Assembly: GCF_001677275.1 (NCBI RefSeq)
Contig: NZ_CP016178.1
Span: forward strand, 1,054,001-1,118,000
DNA: 64,000 nucleotides
Source: Vibrio breoganii
Lineage (GTDB): Bacteria > Pseudomonadota > Gammaproteobacteria > Enterobacterales > Vibrionaceae
Direction: 5' to 3'
The position numbers and the translations under genes were made by a program. The notes beneath the pieces were generated by a model. It was given only the letters and a program-made list of their open reading frames with translations, was not told the origin of the DNA and searched no databases. Positions 44,949-53,481 of this stretch are shown here, one piece after another (positions within the stretch are counted from its first letter, which is position 1; the number at the start of each line of letters is the position of its first letter).

Positions 44949-46052
44949 ATGAGAAATGAATATCTATTACTGACACCTGGTCCCCTATCAACTTCAGAAA
45001 CCGTTCGTGAGGCCATGCTTAAGGATTGGTGTACTTGGGATGACGAATACAACAAAGAGATCGTTGAGGTCATTCGTAGCAAGTTGGTAACACTGGCTAC
45101 CAACCAATCCGGTTACACCAGTGTATTCATGCAAGGTAGCGGTACAGCCTCTGTTGAAGCCACTATTGGCTCGGCGATTCCTAGTAACGGCAAGCTTTTA
45201 GTGGTCGACAATGGCGCTTATGGAGCGCGCATGGCAGAGATCGCCGGCTACCTTAATATTGCCTGTGAGACATTAGCTCCTGGCGAGACGAGCCGACCTT
45301 CCCTTGATGCTGTTGAAGCGTTGCTTCAGCGTGATAGTGATATTACTCACCTTGCAGTGGTCCATTGTGAAACCACAACTGGAATGCTGAACCCAATCAA
45401 AGAGTTAATCTCTCTGGCTAAGCGTTACAACAAGGTGGTCATCCTTGATGCTATGTCCAGCTTTGGCGGAATCCAGATGGATATTGGTGAGATGGGCGTC
45501 GATTTTATGATCAGCTCTGCCAATAAATGCATCCAAGGTGTACCTGGATTTGGTTTCGTCATCGCGAAACAAAGTGAACTAGAAAAGTGTCACGGTTTAG
45601 CCCGTTCTCTCAGCTTAGACCTTTATGCGCAGTGGAAGTGTATGCAGGACAACCACGGCAAGTGGCGCTTTACTTCGCCGACCCATACCGTGCGCGCCTT
45701 TTATCAGGCATTACTTGAGCTTGAATCCGAAGGTGGCATCGAGGCGCGAGAAGCACGCTACACAGAAAACCAAACAACGTTGGTACAAGGTATGCGCTCG
45801 CTGGGTTTCGCACCCTTGTTAAATGAAGAGCTACATTCGCCAATCATTACCTCTTTCTACTCACCAACACATAGTGACTATCAGTTCAAAGAGTTCTATA
45901 ACCGATTGAAAGAAAAAGGCTTTGTTATCTACCCAGGTAAGGTCTCTAACGCCGATTGCTTTCGCATTGGCAATATAGGTGAAGTCTATCCAGAAGACAT
46001 CAAACGCTTAATTATTGCTGTGAAGCAAAGCATGTACTGGGAGGTGGTGTAA
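44949..46052 (+). CDS. phnW: 2-Aminoethylphosphonate-pyruvate transaminase
   Basis: The 367-residue fold-type I PLP enzyme opens MRNEYLLLTPGPLSTSETVREAML, the typical PhnW start. It has FMQGSGTASVEA (PLP phosphate contacts, ~57-68), HCETTTGMLNP (~138), DAMSSFGG (Asp binding the pyridine nitrogen, ~167) and SSANKCIQG with the Schiff-base Lys near 193. It moves the amino group of 2-aminoethylphosphonate to pyruvate, giving phosphonoacetaldehyde and alanine. Its stop overlaps the start of the next gene by one base (TAATG), so phnW-pbfA-phnX is an operon. Confidence 0.95.
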   Translation: MRNEYLLLTPGPLSTSETVREAMLKDWCTWDDEYNKEIVEVIRSKLVTLATNQSGYTSVFMQGSGTASVEATIGSAIPSNGKLLVVDNGAYGARMAEIAGYLNIACETLAPGETSRPSLDAVEALLQRDSDITHLAVVHCETTTGMLNPIKELISLAKRYNKVVILDAMSSFGGIQMDIGEMGVDFMISSANKCIQGVPGFGFVIAKQSELEKCHGLARSLSLDLYAQWKCMQDNHGKWRFTSPTHTVRAFYQALLELESEGGIEAREARYTENQTTLVQGMRSLGFAPLLNEELHSPIITSFYSPTHSDYQFKEFYNRLKEKGFVIYPGKVSNADCFRIGNIGEVYPEDIKRLIIAVKQSMYWEVV

Positions 46053-47431
46053 TGACTGCGGCAACTGCTTCTACGCATTTTCGAAGTGAAGGGGACGTCA
46101 ATACTACCCCTGCACGTACGCTTTGGAATGAATCTTTACAACATGCACCCACTCAAGCGCTCCTAAAACGAGATTCTGAGGTGTTTCTGCATCAAGCGAT
46201 GTCGACGCCTTGTCTCGATTCACTGGAAGGCGCTGATGGTATCTACCTAGAAGATACTCACGGTAAAAGGTACATGGATTTTCACGGTAATAATGTCCAC
46301 CAGCTTGGCCATGGTCACCCTGCGGTACTGAATGCCATTAGTGAGCAATTGGCGAAACTGCCTTTTTCTCCACGCCGTTTTACCAACGAAGCCGCTGTTT
46401 CTTGTGCTGAAAAGCTCACTGAGATTTGTGGTGGAGAACTAAACCGCGTGCTGTTCGCACCCGGTGGTACTTCTGTGGTGGGCATGGCGCTCAAGCTTGC
46501 TCGCCACATTACCAAAAATTTCAAAGTGGTTTCACTTTGGGACTCGTTTCACGGCGCCTCTCTAGATGCCATATCCGTAGGTGGCGAGGCCTGTTTTCGT
46601 GAGGGCATGGGACCGCTAATGTCAGGGGTGGAGCGCATTCCTCCAGCAGTATCTTATCGAGGTGCCTTGCCGTCTCAAGACGGTAGCGATGTGCATTATG
46701 CCGACTATTTAGAGTACGTCATCGAGAAAGAAGGGGGCATTGGCGCCCTCATTGCTGAGGCCGTTCGCAACACCGATGTACAGGTTCCAAGCAAGGCCTA
46801 TTGGAAGCGTGTGCGAGAGATTTGTGACAAACACAATGTCATGCTCATCATTGATGACATCCCAAATGGCATGGGACGCAGCGGCGAATGGTTTACCTAC
46901 CAAGCCTATGATATTGAACCGGATATTCTATGTATTGGTAAAGGCTTAGGCGGCGGTGTGGTGCCAATTGCAGCCATGGTAACAAAAGACAAATACAACA
47001 CAGCGGCTCAAGTATCACTGGGTCACTATACCCATGAAAAGAGCCCTATTGGCTGCGCGGCTGCTCTTGCCACCATCAACACCATTGAACAAGACCAGCT
47101 GCTAGACAAAGTACGTGCAGATAGCGTGTTTGTTAAAGCCGAGCTTGAGCGCATGAAGGCGCAATATCCAGTGATTGGAGATGTGCGAGGCATCGGGCTT
47201 TTATGGGGCGTCGAACTGGTCACCAATCATGTCACCAAAGAGCGCGCCTTCGACGAAGCCGAAGCGGCTTTATACCAATGTTTAAACGATGGTCTGAGCT
47301 TCAAAGTGTCACAAGGTAACGTGATCCAGCTGAGCCCGCCTCTGATCATCTCTCGTGAAGAACTCACTAGTGCACTTCAAATATTTGAACGTGCGATTGC
47401 AAAAGTATGTAAGGATTTTAACTATGTCTAA
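46052..47431 (+). CDS. pbfA: PbfA-type (R)-1-hydroxy-2-aminoethylphosphonate ammonia-lyase
   Basis: This 459-residue class III aminotransferase-fold protein has GADGIYLEDTHGKRYMDFHGNN (~66), GHGHPAVLNAI, APGGTSVVGMALKLAR (PLP phosphate site, ~139), LIIDDIPNGMGRSG (Asp on the pyridine ring, ~268) and CIGKGLGGGVVP with the Schiff-base Lys near 297. The fold alone would suggest a transaminase. Its position between phnW and phnX, and the HGNNVHQLGH motif, match PbfA, first shown in Vibrio. PbfA removes ammonia from (R)-1-hydroxy-2-aminoethylphosphonate to give phosphonoacetaldehyde, the PhnX substrate. Confidence is high for the family and good for the reaction. Confidence 0.88.
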   Translation: MTAATASTHFRSEGDVNTTPARTLWNESLQHAPTQALLKRDSEVFLHQAMSTPCLDSLEGADGIYLEDTHGKRYMDFHGNNVHQLGHGHPAVLNAISEQLAKLPFSPRRFTNEAAVSCAEKLTEICGGELNRVLFAPGGTSVVGMALKLARHITKNFKVVSLWDSFHGASLDAISVGGEACFREGMGPLMSGVERIPPAVSYRGALPSQDGSDVHYADYLEYVIEKEGGIGALIAEAVRNTDVQVPSKAYWKRVREICDKHNVMLIIDDIPNGMGRSGEWFTYQAYDIEPDILCIGKGLGGGVVPIAAMVTKDKYNTAAQVSLGHYTHEKSPIGCAAALATINTIEQDQLLDKVRADSVFVKAELERMKAQYPVIGDVRGIGLLWGVELVTNHVTKERAFDEAEAALYQCLNDGLSFKVSQGNVIQLSPPLIISREELTSALQIFERAIAKVCKDFNYV

Positions 47432-48248
47432 CTCACCTGTTTCACCAATCCAAGCCGTCATCTTCGATTGGGCCGGCACTATTGTAGATTTTGGTTCATT
47501 TGCACCAACTAGCATCTTTGTTGAAGCATTCAAGACAGAATACGACTTCGATCTAACATTAGAAGAGGCTCGCGAGCCAATGGGACTAGGGAAATGGGAC
47601 CATATTCAAGCGGTCGGTCGAATCCCTTCAGTAAACGCACGCTGGGTTGAGCGATTTGGACAGCCAATGGACACGCAAGATATCGACAAGATCTATCAAA
47701 CCTTCATGCCCCTGCAAAAGGCAAAGGTAGCGGATCATGCAGCGCCTATCCCTCATGCACTTGAGGTTGTTCAAGGGCTTAAAGATAAAAACATCAAGAT
47801 TGGCTCATGCTCAGGTTACCCACGCCAAGTCATGGATATACTGGTTACAGCAGCGTCTGACTACGGCTATCAACCCGATTGCGTTGTCGCTACCGATGAT
47901 CTTACCCAGGGCGGTCGCCCGGCTCCATTCATGGCACTAAAAAATGTCATTGATTTAGGCGTTAGCGATGTTCGAGCTTGTATTAAGGTTGATGACGCTG
48001 CACCCGGTATTGATGAAGGCCACAACGCCGGCATGTGGACCGTTGGTTTATTGCTATCAGGTAACGAAGCAGGTTTAACACTTCAAGAATACCTAGATGC
48101 AGATGAAGCAACACTGCAAGCAGGCCGCGATAAAGCACGAGCTAAATTGGAGAAAAGCAATCCGCACTACTTAATTGATACGATTGCTGATTTCCCAGAG
48201 GTTGTAGCGGATATTGAGCGTAGGTTGGCGACGGGTGAAAGGCCTTAG
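47424..48248 (+). CDS. phnX: Phosphonoacetaldehyde hydrolase (phosphonatase)
   Basis: ATG 47424 is chosen because AAGGAT precedes it and the HAD motif then lies at the expected place; an upstream in-frame start at 47355 would sit inside pbfA. The 274-residue protein has the HAD nucleophile motif AVIFDWAGT (~10-18), the cap-domain Schiff-base Lys in MGLGKWDHI (~53), SCSGYP motif II and KVDDAAPGIDEGHNAGMW with the metal-binding acids (~188-205). It cleaves the C-P bond to acetaldehyde and phosphate. It overlaps pbfA by 8 bp and is the last gene of the operon, followed directly by a terminator. Confidence 0.95.
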   Translation: MSNSPVSPIQAVIFDWAGTIVDFGSFAPTSIFVEAFKTEYDFDLTLEEAREPMGLGKWDHIQAVGRIPSVNARWVERFGQPMDTQDIDKIYQTFMPLQKAKVADHAAPIPHALEVVQGLKDKNIKIGSCSGYPRQVMDILVTAASDYGYQPDCVVATDDLTQGGRPAPFMALKNVIDLGVSDVRACIKVDDAAPGIDEGHNAGMWTVGLLLSGNEAGLTLQEYLDADEATLQAGRDKARAKLEKSNPHYLIDTIADFPEVVADIERRLATGERP

Positions 48249-48260
48249 GGACGAGTCTAG

Positions 48261-48294
48261 CTGACAGCTGGAAGCTTTCAGCTGTCAGTTTTTT
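48261..48294 (+). terminator. Intrinsic terminator of phnW-pbfA-phnX
   Basis: CTGACAGCTG (48261-48270) pairs with CAGCTGTCAG (48279-48288), followed by T6. It starts 12 bp after the phnX stop. The stem is made of the same GCTGACA words as the low-complexity run near 40500. Confidence 0.85.
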
Positions 48295-48305
48295 AAAGCT
48301 CTGTT

Positions 48306-48401
48306 ATTCCCGAACGCTTTTTTGGGCCAGCACACTGGTCGGGAATCTATTCGCACTGCTTAAACTAAAAGGTCCCCGATAAAACAACTCGGGGACCTTT
48401 T
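48306..48401. repeat. Two CCCGA palindromes, the second with terminator form
   Basis: At 48306-48346 ATTCCCGA pairs with TCGGGAAT around an inner CCAG-caca-CTGG hairpin. At 48367-48401 AAAAGGTCCCCGA pairs with TCGGGGACCTTTT, which has the A- and T-runs of a bidirectional terminator. Both belong to the family seen at 916-1165. The gap 48249-48518 contains no gene. Confidence 0.8.
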
Positions 48402-48481
48402 AGGGCTACTCCCTAATCCTAGGAACTAGCACCAAAGCACCAAGTACCTAATACCCTGCATCGCTCTTTACTGCCAGCAAA

Positions 48482-48501
48482 ATTTCCACTAACATGGAAA
48501 T
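48482..48501 (+). promoter_or_regulatory. Probable ArsR-family operator
   Basis: ATTTCCA (48482-48488) and TGGAAAT (48495-48501) form an inverted repeat with a six-base centre, 17 bp before the regulator's ATG. Its place over the start region fits autorepression by the small ArsR-type protein it precedes. Confidence 0.55.
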
Positions 48502-48518
48502 ATCAACTGGAGATCCCC

Positions 48519-48812
48519 ATGCAATTAGAACACGTCGCAAAAGCCCTTAAAGAACTTGGTCATCCTACTCGCCTTTCCATCTACAAACAGGTAGTGCGTG
48601 CGGGTCATAAAGGGATCCCTGTCGGTGACATTCAGCAAGAATTAGACATTCCTGGTTCTACATTGTCACATCATATTTCCAGCCTTTCTTCTGCCAACCT
48701 CATCACTCAGCGCCGTGAAGGGCGTACCCTTTACTGCTTGGCGCTCTACGAAAATCTCAACGATGTTATCGATTTCCTACAAAACGAGTGCTGCATCGAC
48801 GAATGTGATTAA
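48519..48812 (+). CDS. ArsR-family transcriptional repressor
   Basis: The 97-residue protein is a single winged helix: ALKELGHPTRLSIYKQVVRAG (~8-28), then IQQELDIPGSTLSHHISSLSSANLITQRREGRTLYC (~37-73). It lacks the ELCVCDL metal site in helix 3. It has instead a C-terminal NECCIDECD cluster with three Cys, which could bind As(III) or organoarsenicals as in C-terminal-type ArsR proteins. The neighbouring ArsP-like permease on the same strand supports an arsenical or related thiol-binding inducer. The gap to the permease is 132 bp and may hold a separate promoter. Confidence 0.82.
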   Translation: MQLEHVAKALKELGHPTRLSIYKQVVRAGHKGIPVGDIQQELDIPGSTLSHHISSLSSANLITQRREGRTLYCLALYENLNDVIDFLQNECCIDECD

Positions 48813-48944
48813 AATTCAATCTTCGTATTTTCAATGAGTTAGCAAATTTCGCTGTTATATTTCTAATTTTATCGAAATAAATGATTGACTCATTCCATTA
48901 TATTTCTATAATTCCAACATATTCGAAATACAGAGTTTACCATT

Positions 48945-50000
48945 ATGAACAACGAAATCATGACTATGGCGCAAGAAGCCGGTCACATGTTTTTATTCTT
49001 AGCTGCAGAATTAACTGTGCTATTCCTTGCCATCAGCTACTTGGTTGGTGTGCTGCAAGAGTTTATTACTCCTGAAAAGATCCAATCGATCCTGAGCTCG
49101 AAGAACGGCAAAGGGTATTTTGTTGCCGCGCTATTAGGCTCAATCACCCCTTTCTGCTCATGTTCAACCATCCCGTTTTTGAAAGGTCTGTTGCGCGCTA
49201 GAGCTGGATTTGGCCCTATGATGGTGTTCTTGTTTGCAAGTCCTCTACTTAATCCGGTAATCATTGGATTGTTCGTAGTGACATTTGGCTGGCAAGTAGC
49301 GCTATTCTATTTTGCAATTGCAATGACAGTATCTGTAGTAGCAGGTTATGTACTTGAAAAGCTTGGCTTTGAGAGATACGTTCGCGAAGAAGCATATCAA
49401 AATGATGCGGTAGCAAGCTCTTGCGGTACTAGCTGTGATGACACTCCAAAAGCGTCAAGCTGTGGTGATTCGAAGCCAGCTACAAGCTGCGGCGAGCCAA
49501 AACCAGTAACCAGCTGTTGTGATTCTTCTGAAGCACAAGTTGAAGTGAAAACTAACTGTGACGGTACGCTAGCAGTAGAAAAAGTAGAGCCAAGCCGCTG
49601 GGTACGCATCTGGCACTCAACTTGGAAAGACTTTAAACAAGTATTGCCATACTTGATGTTAGGTATCTTTATCGGCTCATTTATCTACGGTTTTATTCCA
49701 ACGGATCTAATCGCTAAATATGCAGGTGAGAACGTATGGTACGCGATTCCAGTAGCTGCGGTTATCGGTATCCCACTATACATCCGAGCTGAAGCGGTAA
49801 TTCCTCTTAGTGCAGCACTGGTTAAAAAAGGCATGGCACTGGGCTCAGTAATGGCTTTGATCATCGGCTCTGCAGGCGCAAGCTTGACTGAAGTTATCTT
49901 GCTTAAGTCTATCTTCAAGAACCAAATGATTGCAGCATTCTTGACGGTAATCCTAGGTATGGCTATGGGTGCGGGTGTTTTGTATAGCTACTTGTTTTAA
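48945..50000 (+). CDS. ArsP-like permease with Cys-rich central loop
   Basis: The 351-residue protein has two bundles of four or so helices typical of the ArsP_1/DUF318 permease family. The first contains GSITPFCSCSTIPFLKGLL (~63-81) with the family's Cys pair. The second contains IPLYIRAEAVIPLSAALVKKGM and GSAGASLTEVILLKSIF. Between them, residues ~160-195 form a hydrophilic loop of repeated SCG words (SSCGTSCDD, SSCGDSK, TSCGEPK, TSCCDSS) with eight Cys. ArsP exports trivalent organoarsenicals; other family members have unknown substrates. The Cys loop suggests binding of thiophilic metal or metalloid before export. Confidence 0.8.
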   Translation: MNNEIMTMAQEAGHMFLFLAAELTVLFLAISYLVGVLQEFITPEKIQSILSSKNGKGYFVAALLGSITPFCSCSTIPFLKGLLRARAGFGPMMVFLFASPLLNPVIIGLFVVTFGWQVALFYFAIAMTVSVVAGYVLEKLGFERYVREEAYQNDAVASSCGTSCDDTPKASSCGDSKPATSCGEPKPVTSCCDSSEAQVEVKTNCDGTLAVEKVEPSRWVRIWHSTWKDFKQVLPYLMLGIFIGSFIYGFIPTDLIAKYAGENVWYAIPVAAVIGIPLYIRAEAVIPLSAALVKKGMALGSVMALIIGSAGASLTEVILLKSIFKNQMIAAFLTVILGMAMGAGVLYSYLF

Positions 50001-50046
50001 GTAGTAATAACGTTAGGGTGCATATACTCAGATAGGCACCCTCAAC

Positions 50047-50505
50047 AGATCCTGCTGGGCCGGCACACCGGATAGTTGCGTTGCAACTTCCAGAATTACG
50101 TAGTTTATAAAGCACGAACCTAACCACAGCGTCATCCTGACGAAAGTCAGGACCTTGGAGTGCACATAATCAGATAAGTACTCACTAAGATTCTGGATAG
50201 TTGCTCTGCAACTTCCAGAATGACGTCGTTATAAAGCGAGAACCCAACTACCACGTCATCCTGACGAAAGTCAGGATCTTAGCGTGCACACAATCAGATA
50301 AGTACTCCCTAAGATCCTGCTGAGCCGGCACACCGGATAGTTGCGCTGCAACTTCCAGGATGTCGTTGTTTATAAATCGTGAACTGAACTACCGCGTCAT
50401 CCTGACGAAAGTCAGGATCTTAGCGTGCACACAATCAGATAGGTACTCCCTAAGATCCTGCTGAGCCGGCACACCGGATAGTTGCGATGCAACTTCCAGG
50501 ATGAC
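50047..50505. repeat. Palindromic unit array R7, three and a half units
   Basis: Full units start with GTCAT at 50131, 50255 and 50396 (spacing 124 and 141 bp); a half unit lies at 50047-50100. The left arm is CCTGACGAAAGTCAGG; the right arm is CCTG(C)...GGATAGTTGC-GCAACTTCCAGG, with or without an inserted GCCGGCACACCGG hairpin. ATCTTAG/CTAAGAT and GTCAT/ATGAC blocks are as in R1-R3. The array fills the gap 50001-50529; no gene was seen there. Confidence 0.85.
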
Positions 50506-50529
50506 GTCGCTTATAAAGCGCGACCCAAA

Positions 50530-52137
50530 CTACTTACGACGTGCCTTCTTCGCCGCCTTGTTCTTCTTTCTATCTTTAGCCTTTTTAACGCCAGCCTTAC
50601 GGCCCACATTGCCCTCAACACCAAATCCACCTTTTTTAAGTAGGGCCCTTCCTTCGGTAGAATTCATGTAAGTTCGTGCCTCTGCATCGCCCTCATTAGC
50701 TGCCTCTTGTAGCATCTGGCGAAGTGGCATTGGTGTTTTCACAGAGCGCATTTCTTTAAACAAGTCGATAGATCGCAATGCAACCACTGATTTGATGTGT
50801 GCAACTTTTTGCGAATCATCCGTTTGGGCTACTGCTCGGTCAAAGATCTTGGTTAAGAACGCTTGATGCCCCTCAGCTTGAGCGATCACATCAACCAATA
50901 GAGCTTCCACTTCCAATGCGATTGGTAAATCTTCGTAAGACGCTACCATCAGATCGGCGCGCTCTTGCGAAGACAAGTCTTTGCACACCGCTTTGTTGTC
51001 TGAGATAAACGCCGCGTAGCCTTTGAAAAAGTTCACAGCTGGTGCTTTCTTTGCTTCCGCTTCTATTAAGCCTGAACGTAATGATCGCAGCGCGACTTCA
51101 TCTTGTGGGTTTGCCTCATAGCGCTTTATTTTCTCAAACAACTCTAGCGTTAGCGAAGCCTTGTGCTGAACCTTTAGACCCTGCTGAACAAACTCTAAAT
51201 ACGCATTGTTATCAAGCTTGTAGGTTACTGACAGCATGAATGAAAGAGCTTCATGATTACCCTTCATGGCGGATTCCGCTAGATAATCGAGCCCTAACTT
51301 CGACTCTCCAATACGGGTAAGATAAAGTCCAAATCCAAGCAGAGCCTCGCCATCTTTATCGAATAGAAGCGTTTTTTTGTAGAGTTCTTTGATCTCTTGT
51401 GAGGTTTTGTCCACTAGATGCTTTTCTGCATAAGCATTAGCCAGTAACAACCATGTATCGGTGCATCCCTGAAGAACTGCTTTGTCTGACCAATACTCCA
51501 GGTCAAGCTGCCAATTTGCACGCTGTTGCTTGTTACCAAACTCTTTGGAAGAAAGCTTATCTAAGAAATACTTTGCGATGCCATAACTTGATTGGTTGCT
51601 ACCACTTAACGCAAGAGCAACGGAATCGGCCAGTTCTAGAGAGTGGTTCTCTTGCCATTCAGGCATCTGATTTTGGCTAATGTTTAATAGCTTACCCGCC
51701 ACATACTTGGCAATGTCATGCATTTCTTGCATCAGCTCGCGCATTCGTGAATGGGACAAGGTGATTTGCGCGACAAAGTGTCCGTGGCTTTCACTGATAT
51801 GTACTGACTGATTACCCAGATAACGCAATGTGTTCATGCTTTCAATCACCCAAGCATCAATCTTACTTGAGGCCTCAAGCTGCTTGATCTTATTAATTAA
51901 ATCCCCAGAAACTGGCGGCTTTAGCCCATAAAAACGCCCTAGTTCATGGCACGCAAGCTCAACAAACAAGCGCATCTTAGCCAAACTGGATTGTGTGTCT
52001 GATGTGGCATACTTTTCTGCCTGTATTGCTTGGATATACAACTCATTGAGCTCGCTTTGCAAGAAAGCGTAGTTATCAACTGACTGGGTAGTGAATAATG
52101 AAGTGTGTTGTGTTTGGGACACTTGGTTGTGAGACAT
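50530..52137 (-). CDS. DUF4145-like N-domain with Sel1/TPR-like helical repeats and basic tail
   Basis: The 535-residue protein has three parts. Residues ~25-150 (LNELYIQAIQAEKYATSDTQ, RLFVELACHELGRFYGLK, INTLRYLGNQSVH-type) resemble the DUF4145/HEPN-like helical domain often fused to nucleic-acid systems. Residues ~185-480 are helical repeats with Sel1-like spacing (ALLGFGLYLTRIGESKLGLDYLAESAMKGNHEAL). The last 35 residues are almost all Lys, Arg and Ala (KKAKDRKKNKAAKKARRK), which suggests nucleic-acid binding. There is no signal peptide. It stands alone between repeat-filled gaps. Function unknown; the domain call is from pattern memory. Confidence 0.65.
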   Translation of the reverse strand: MSHNQVSQTQHTSLFTTQSVDNYAFLQSELNELYIQAIQAEKYATSDTQSSLAKMRLFVELACHELGRFYGLKPPVSGDLINKIKQLEASSKIDAWVIESMNTLRYLGNQSVHISESHGHFVAQITLSHSRMRELMQEMHDIAKYVAGKLLNISQNQMPEWQENHSLELADSVALALSGSNQSSYGIAKYFLDKLSSKEFGNKQQRANWQLDLEYWSDKAVLQGCTDTWLLLANAYAEKHLVDKTSQEIKELYKKTLLFDKDGEALLGFGLYLTRIGESKLGLDYLAESAMKGNHEALSFMLSVTYKLDNNAYLEFVQQGLKVQHKASLTLELFEKIKRYEANPQDEVALRSLRSGLIEAEAKKAPAVNFFKGYAAFISDNKAVCKDLSSQERADLMVASYEDLPIALEVEALLVDVIAQAEGHQAFLTKIFDRAVAQTDDSQKVAHIKSVVALRSIDLFKEMRSVKTPMPLRQMLQEAANEGDAEARTYMNSTEGRALLKKGGFGVEGNVGRKAGVKKAKDRKKNKAAKKARRK

Positions 52138-52247
52138 GGTTTAAGCCTTATATTGATTATTTGCGTTAATAATAACCAGATAGGCGACGGATAGTGTCTC
52201 GTGCGTGGGGCGTGTGTGATTTTTCAACATAGCGAAATTGGGTTGTA

Positions 52248-52456
52248 CCTAAGATCCTGAATCAAGTTCAGGATGACAGCTGTTTTTCGGCTTTCGACTT
52301 TCGGCTTCCAACTTCCAACTTCCAACTTCCAACTTCCAACTTCCAACTTCCAACTTCCAACTTCCAACTTCCAAAATTAACACTAAGCGATAGTCAATTG
52401 TTAGCTCTACACCCACGTCATACTGGAAAATACGAAGTATTTATCCAGTATCTTAG
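52248..52456. repeat. Separated palindromic arms B and A
   Basis: Arm B (52248-52277) is as in R1-R3. Arm A (52417-52456) has the stem AAATAC paired with GTATTT, another compensatory version of AACTAC/GTAGTT. The heptamer array lies between the arms. The gap 52138-52572 holds these repeats and presumably the promoters of both flanking genes. Confidence 0.8.
52305..52374. repeat. Simple sequence repeat: ten copies of CTTCCAA
   Basis: Exactly ten perfect copies of the heptamer run from 52305 to 52374. They lie 168 bp upstream of the 535-residue gene's start and about 200 bp upstream of the DMT transporter gene. Perfect heptamer runs of this length are prone to slippage. Confidence 0.92.
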
Positions 52457-52572
52457 CAGGCTCAATACTCTGTTTTGTGCACACTAAAATCCCGATTCAG
52501 GCCTAGGATTTAAAGTTGTCATAACTCATTGTCCCTGTAGGATAGTAAGTTGTTAATTTTATTCACCCAAGG

Positions 52573-53454
52573 ATGATTGTGAGCTGGATTCTCTTCACTT
52601 TTTTGGCGGCTTTTAGTCAGGCATGGCGCAATGCCTTTCAGAGTCAGTTGAGCAAAACTCTCAATGTCACTGGGGTGACGCTGGCACGCTTCCTGTGGGC
52701 GAGCCCATTGGCACTCATTTATCTTGTCGCGCTTTATCAATGGCAACCCACCGATTTACCCACCTTTACTGGTCACTCTTGGTTTTTCTTGATTGGCGCT
52801 TCGATTATGCAGATAGTCGCCACTGCACTTATGGTGGTGCTATTTAAGCAAAAGAATTTCGCTATTGGTGCCGGCTTGGCGAAGTCTGAGGCGCCTGTAT
52901 CCGCCTTTCTGGGGGTACTCTTCTTTGGTACAAGCTTGACATTCCTTGGCTGGATAGGGGTATTGGTGGGAGGCGTTGCCGTATTGATCCTCAGTTGTCC
53001 GCAAGGCTTTCGAAGCATATCTATCAATACTGCTGCCCTAGGTTTGGCTTGTAGCAGCGCCTTTGCCCTCACCTCCCTTTGGATACGAGAGGCCAGTCTC
53101 AGCTTATCTTTACCATTTCCTCATCGCGCGGCATGGGTGTTGTTTATCGTTATCTTGCTGCAAACCATCATGTTGGTGGGCTATCTGCTAATAAGGGATA
53201 GAGGCACTCTCAAGCAAATGCTCGCTAAGCCAAAGCTCGTAGTCATGACCAGTATCGCCAGCTTTGTCGGCTCTTTCGGCTGGTTTAGCGCCATGTCACT
53301 GCAAGCTGTGCCTTATGTGAAGACATTGGGGCAGGTAGAGATCTTTTTCACCATGTTGGTTTCTTTCTTCTATTTGAAGGAAAGTATTCCGAGAAAAGAT
53401 ATATTTGCGCTACTACTGGTTGCCGTGGCGGCTGGGTTGGTGATGTGGCAGTAG
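52573..53454 (+). CDS. EamA-family (DMT) membrane transporter
   Basis: ATG 52573 gives 293 residues; a GTG two codons later (52579) has better spacing from AAGGA and may be the true start. About nine to ten helices are arranged as two EamA halves. Motifs include RFLWASPLALIYLVAL, KSEAPVSAFLGVLFFGTSLTFLGWIGVLVGG (end of half one) and GQVEIFFTMLVSFFYLKESIPRKDIFALLLVAVAAGLV (end of half two), with the usual E-P-V and E-x-F-F spacing. Substrate is unknown; the family moves amino acids, nucleosides or other metabolites. It converges with the ureide operon. Confidence 0.85.
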   Translation: MIVSWILFTFLAAFSQAWRNAFQSQLSKTLNVTGVTLARFLWASPLALIYLVALYQWQPTDLPTFTGHSWFFLIGASIMQIVATALMVVLFKQKNFAIGAGLAKSEAPVSAFLGVLFFGTSLTFLGWIGVLVGGVAVLILSCPQGFRSISINTAALGLACSSAFALTSLWIREASLSLSLPFPHRAAWVLFIVILLQTIMLVGYLLIRDRGTLKQMLAKPKLVVMTSIASFVGSFGWFSAMSLQAVPYVKTLGQVEIFFTMLVSFFYLKESIPRKDIFALLLVAVAAGLVMWQ

Positions 53455-53481
53455 GTGGGATTTAGTAGACGCATAACCGTC

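Noticed and set aside
50016..50041. GGGTGC/GCACCC hairpin after the ArsP-like gene as a terminator
   Set aside because: Short stem, long loop and no T-run; it merges into the repeat array.
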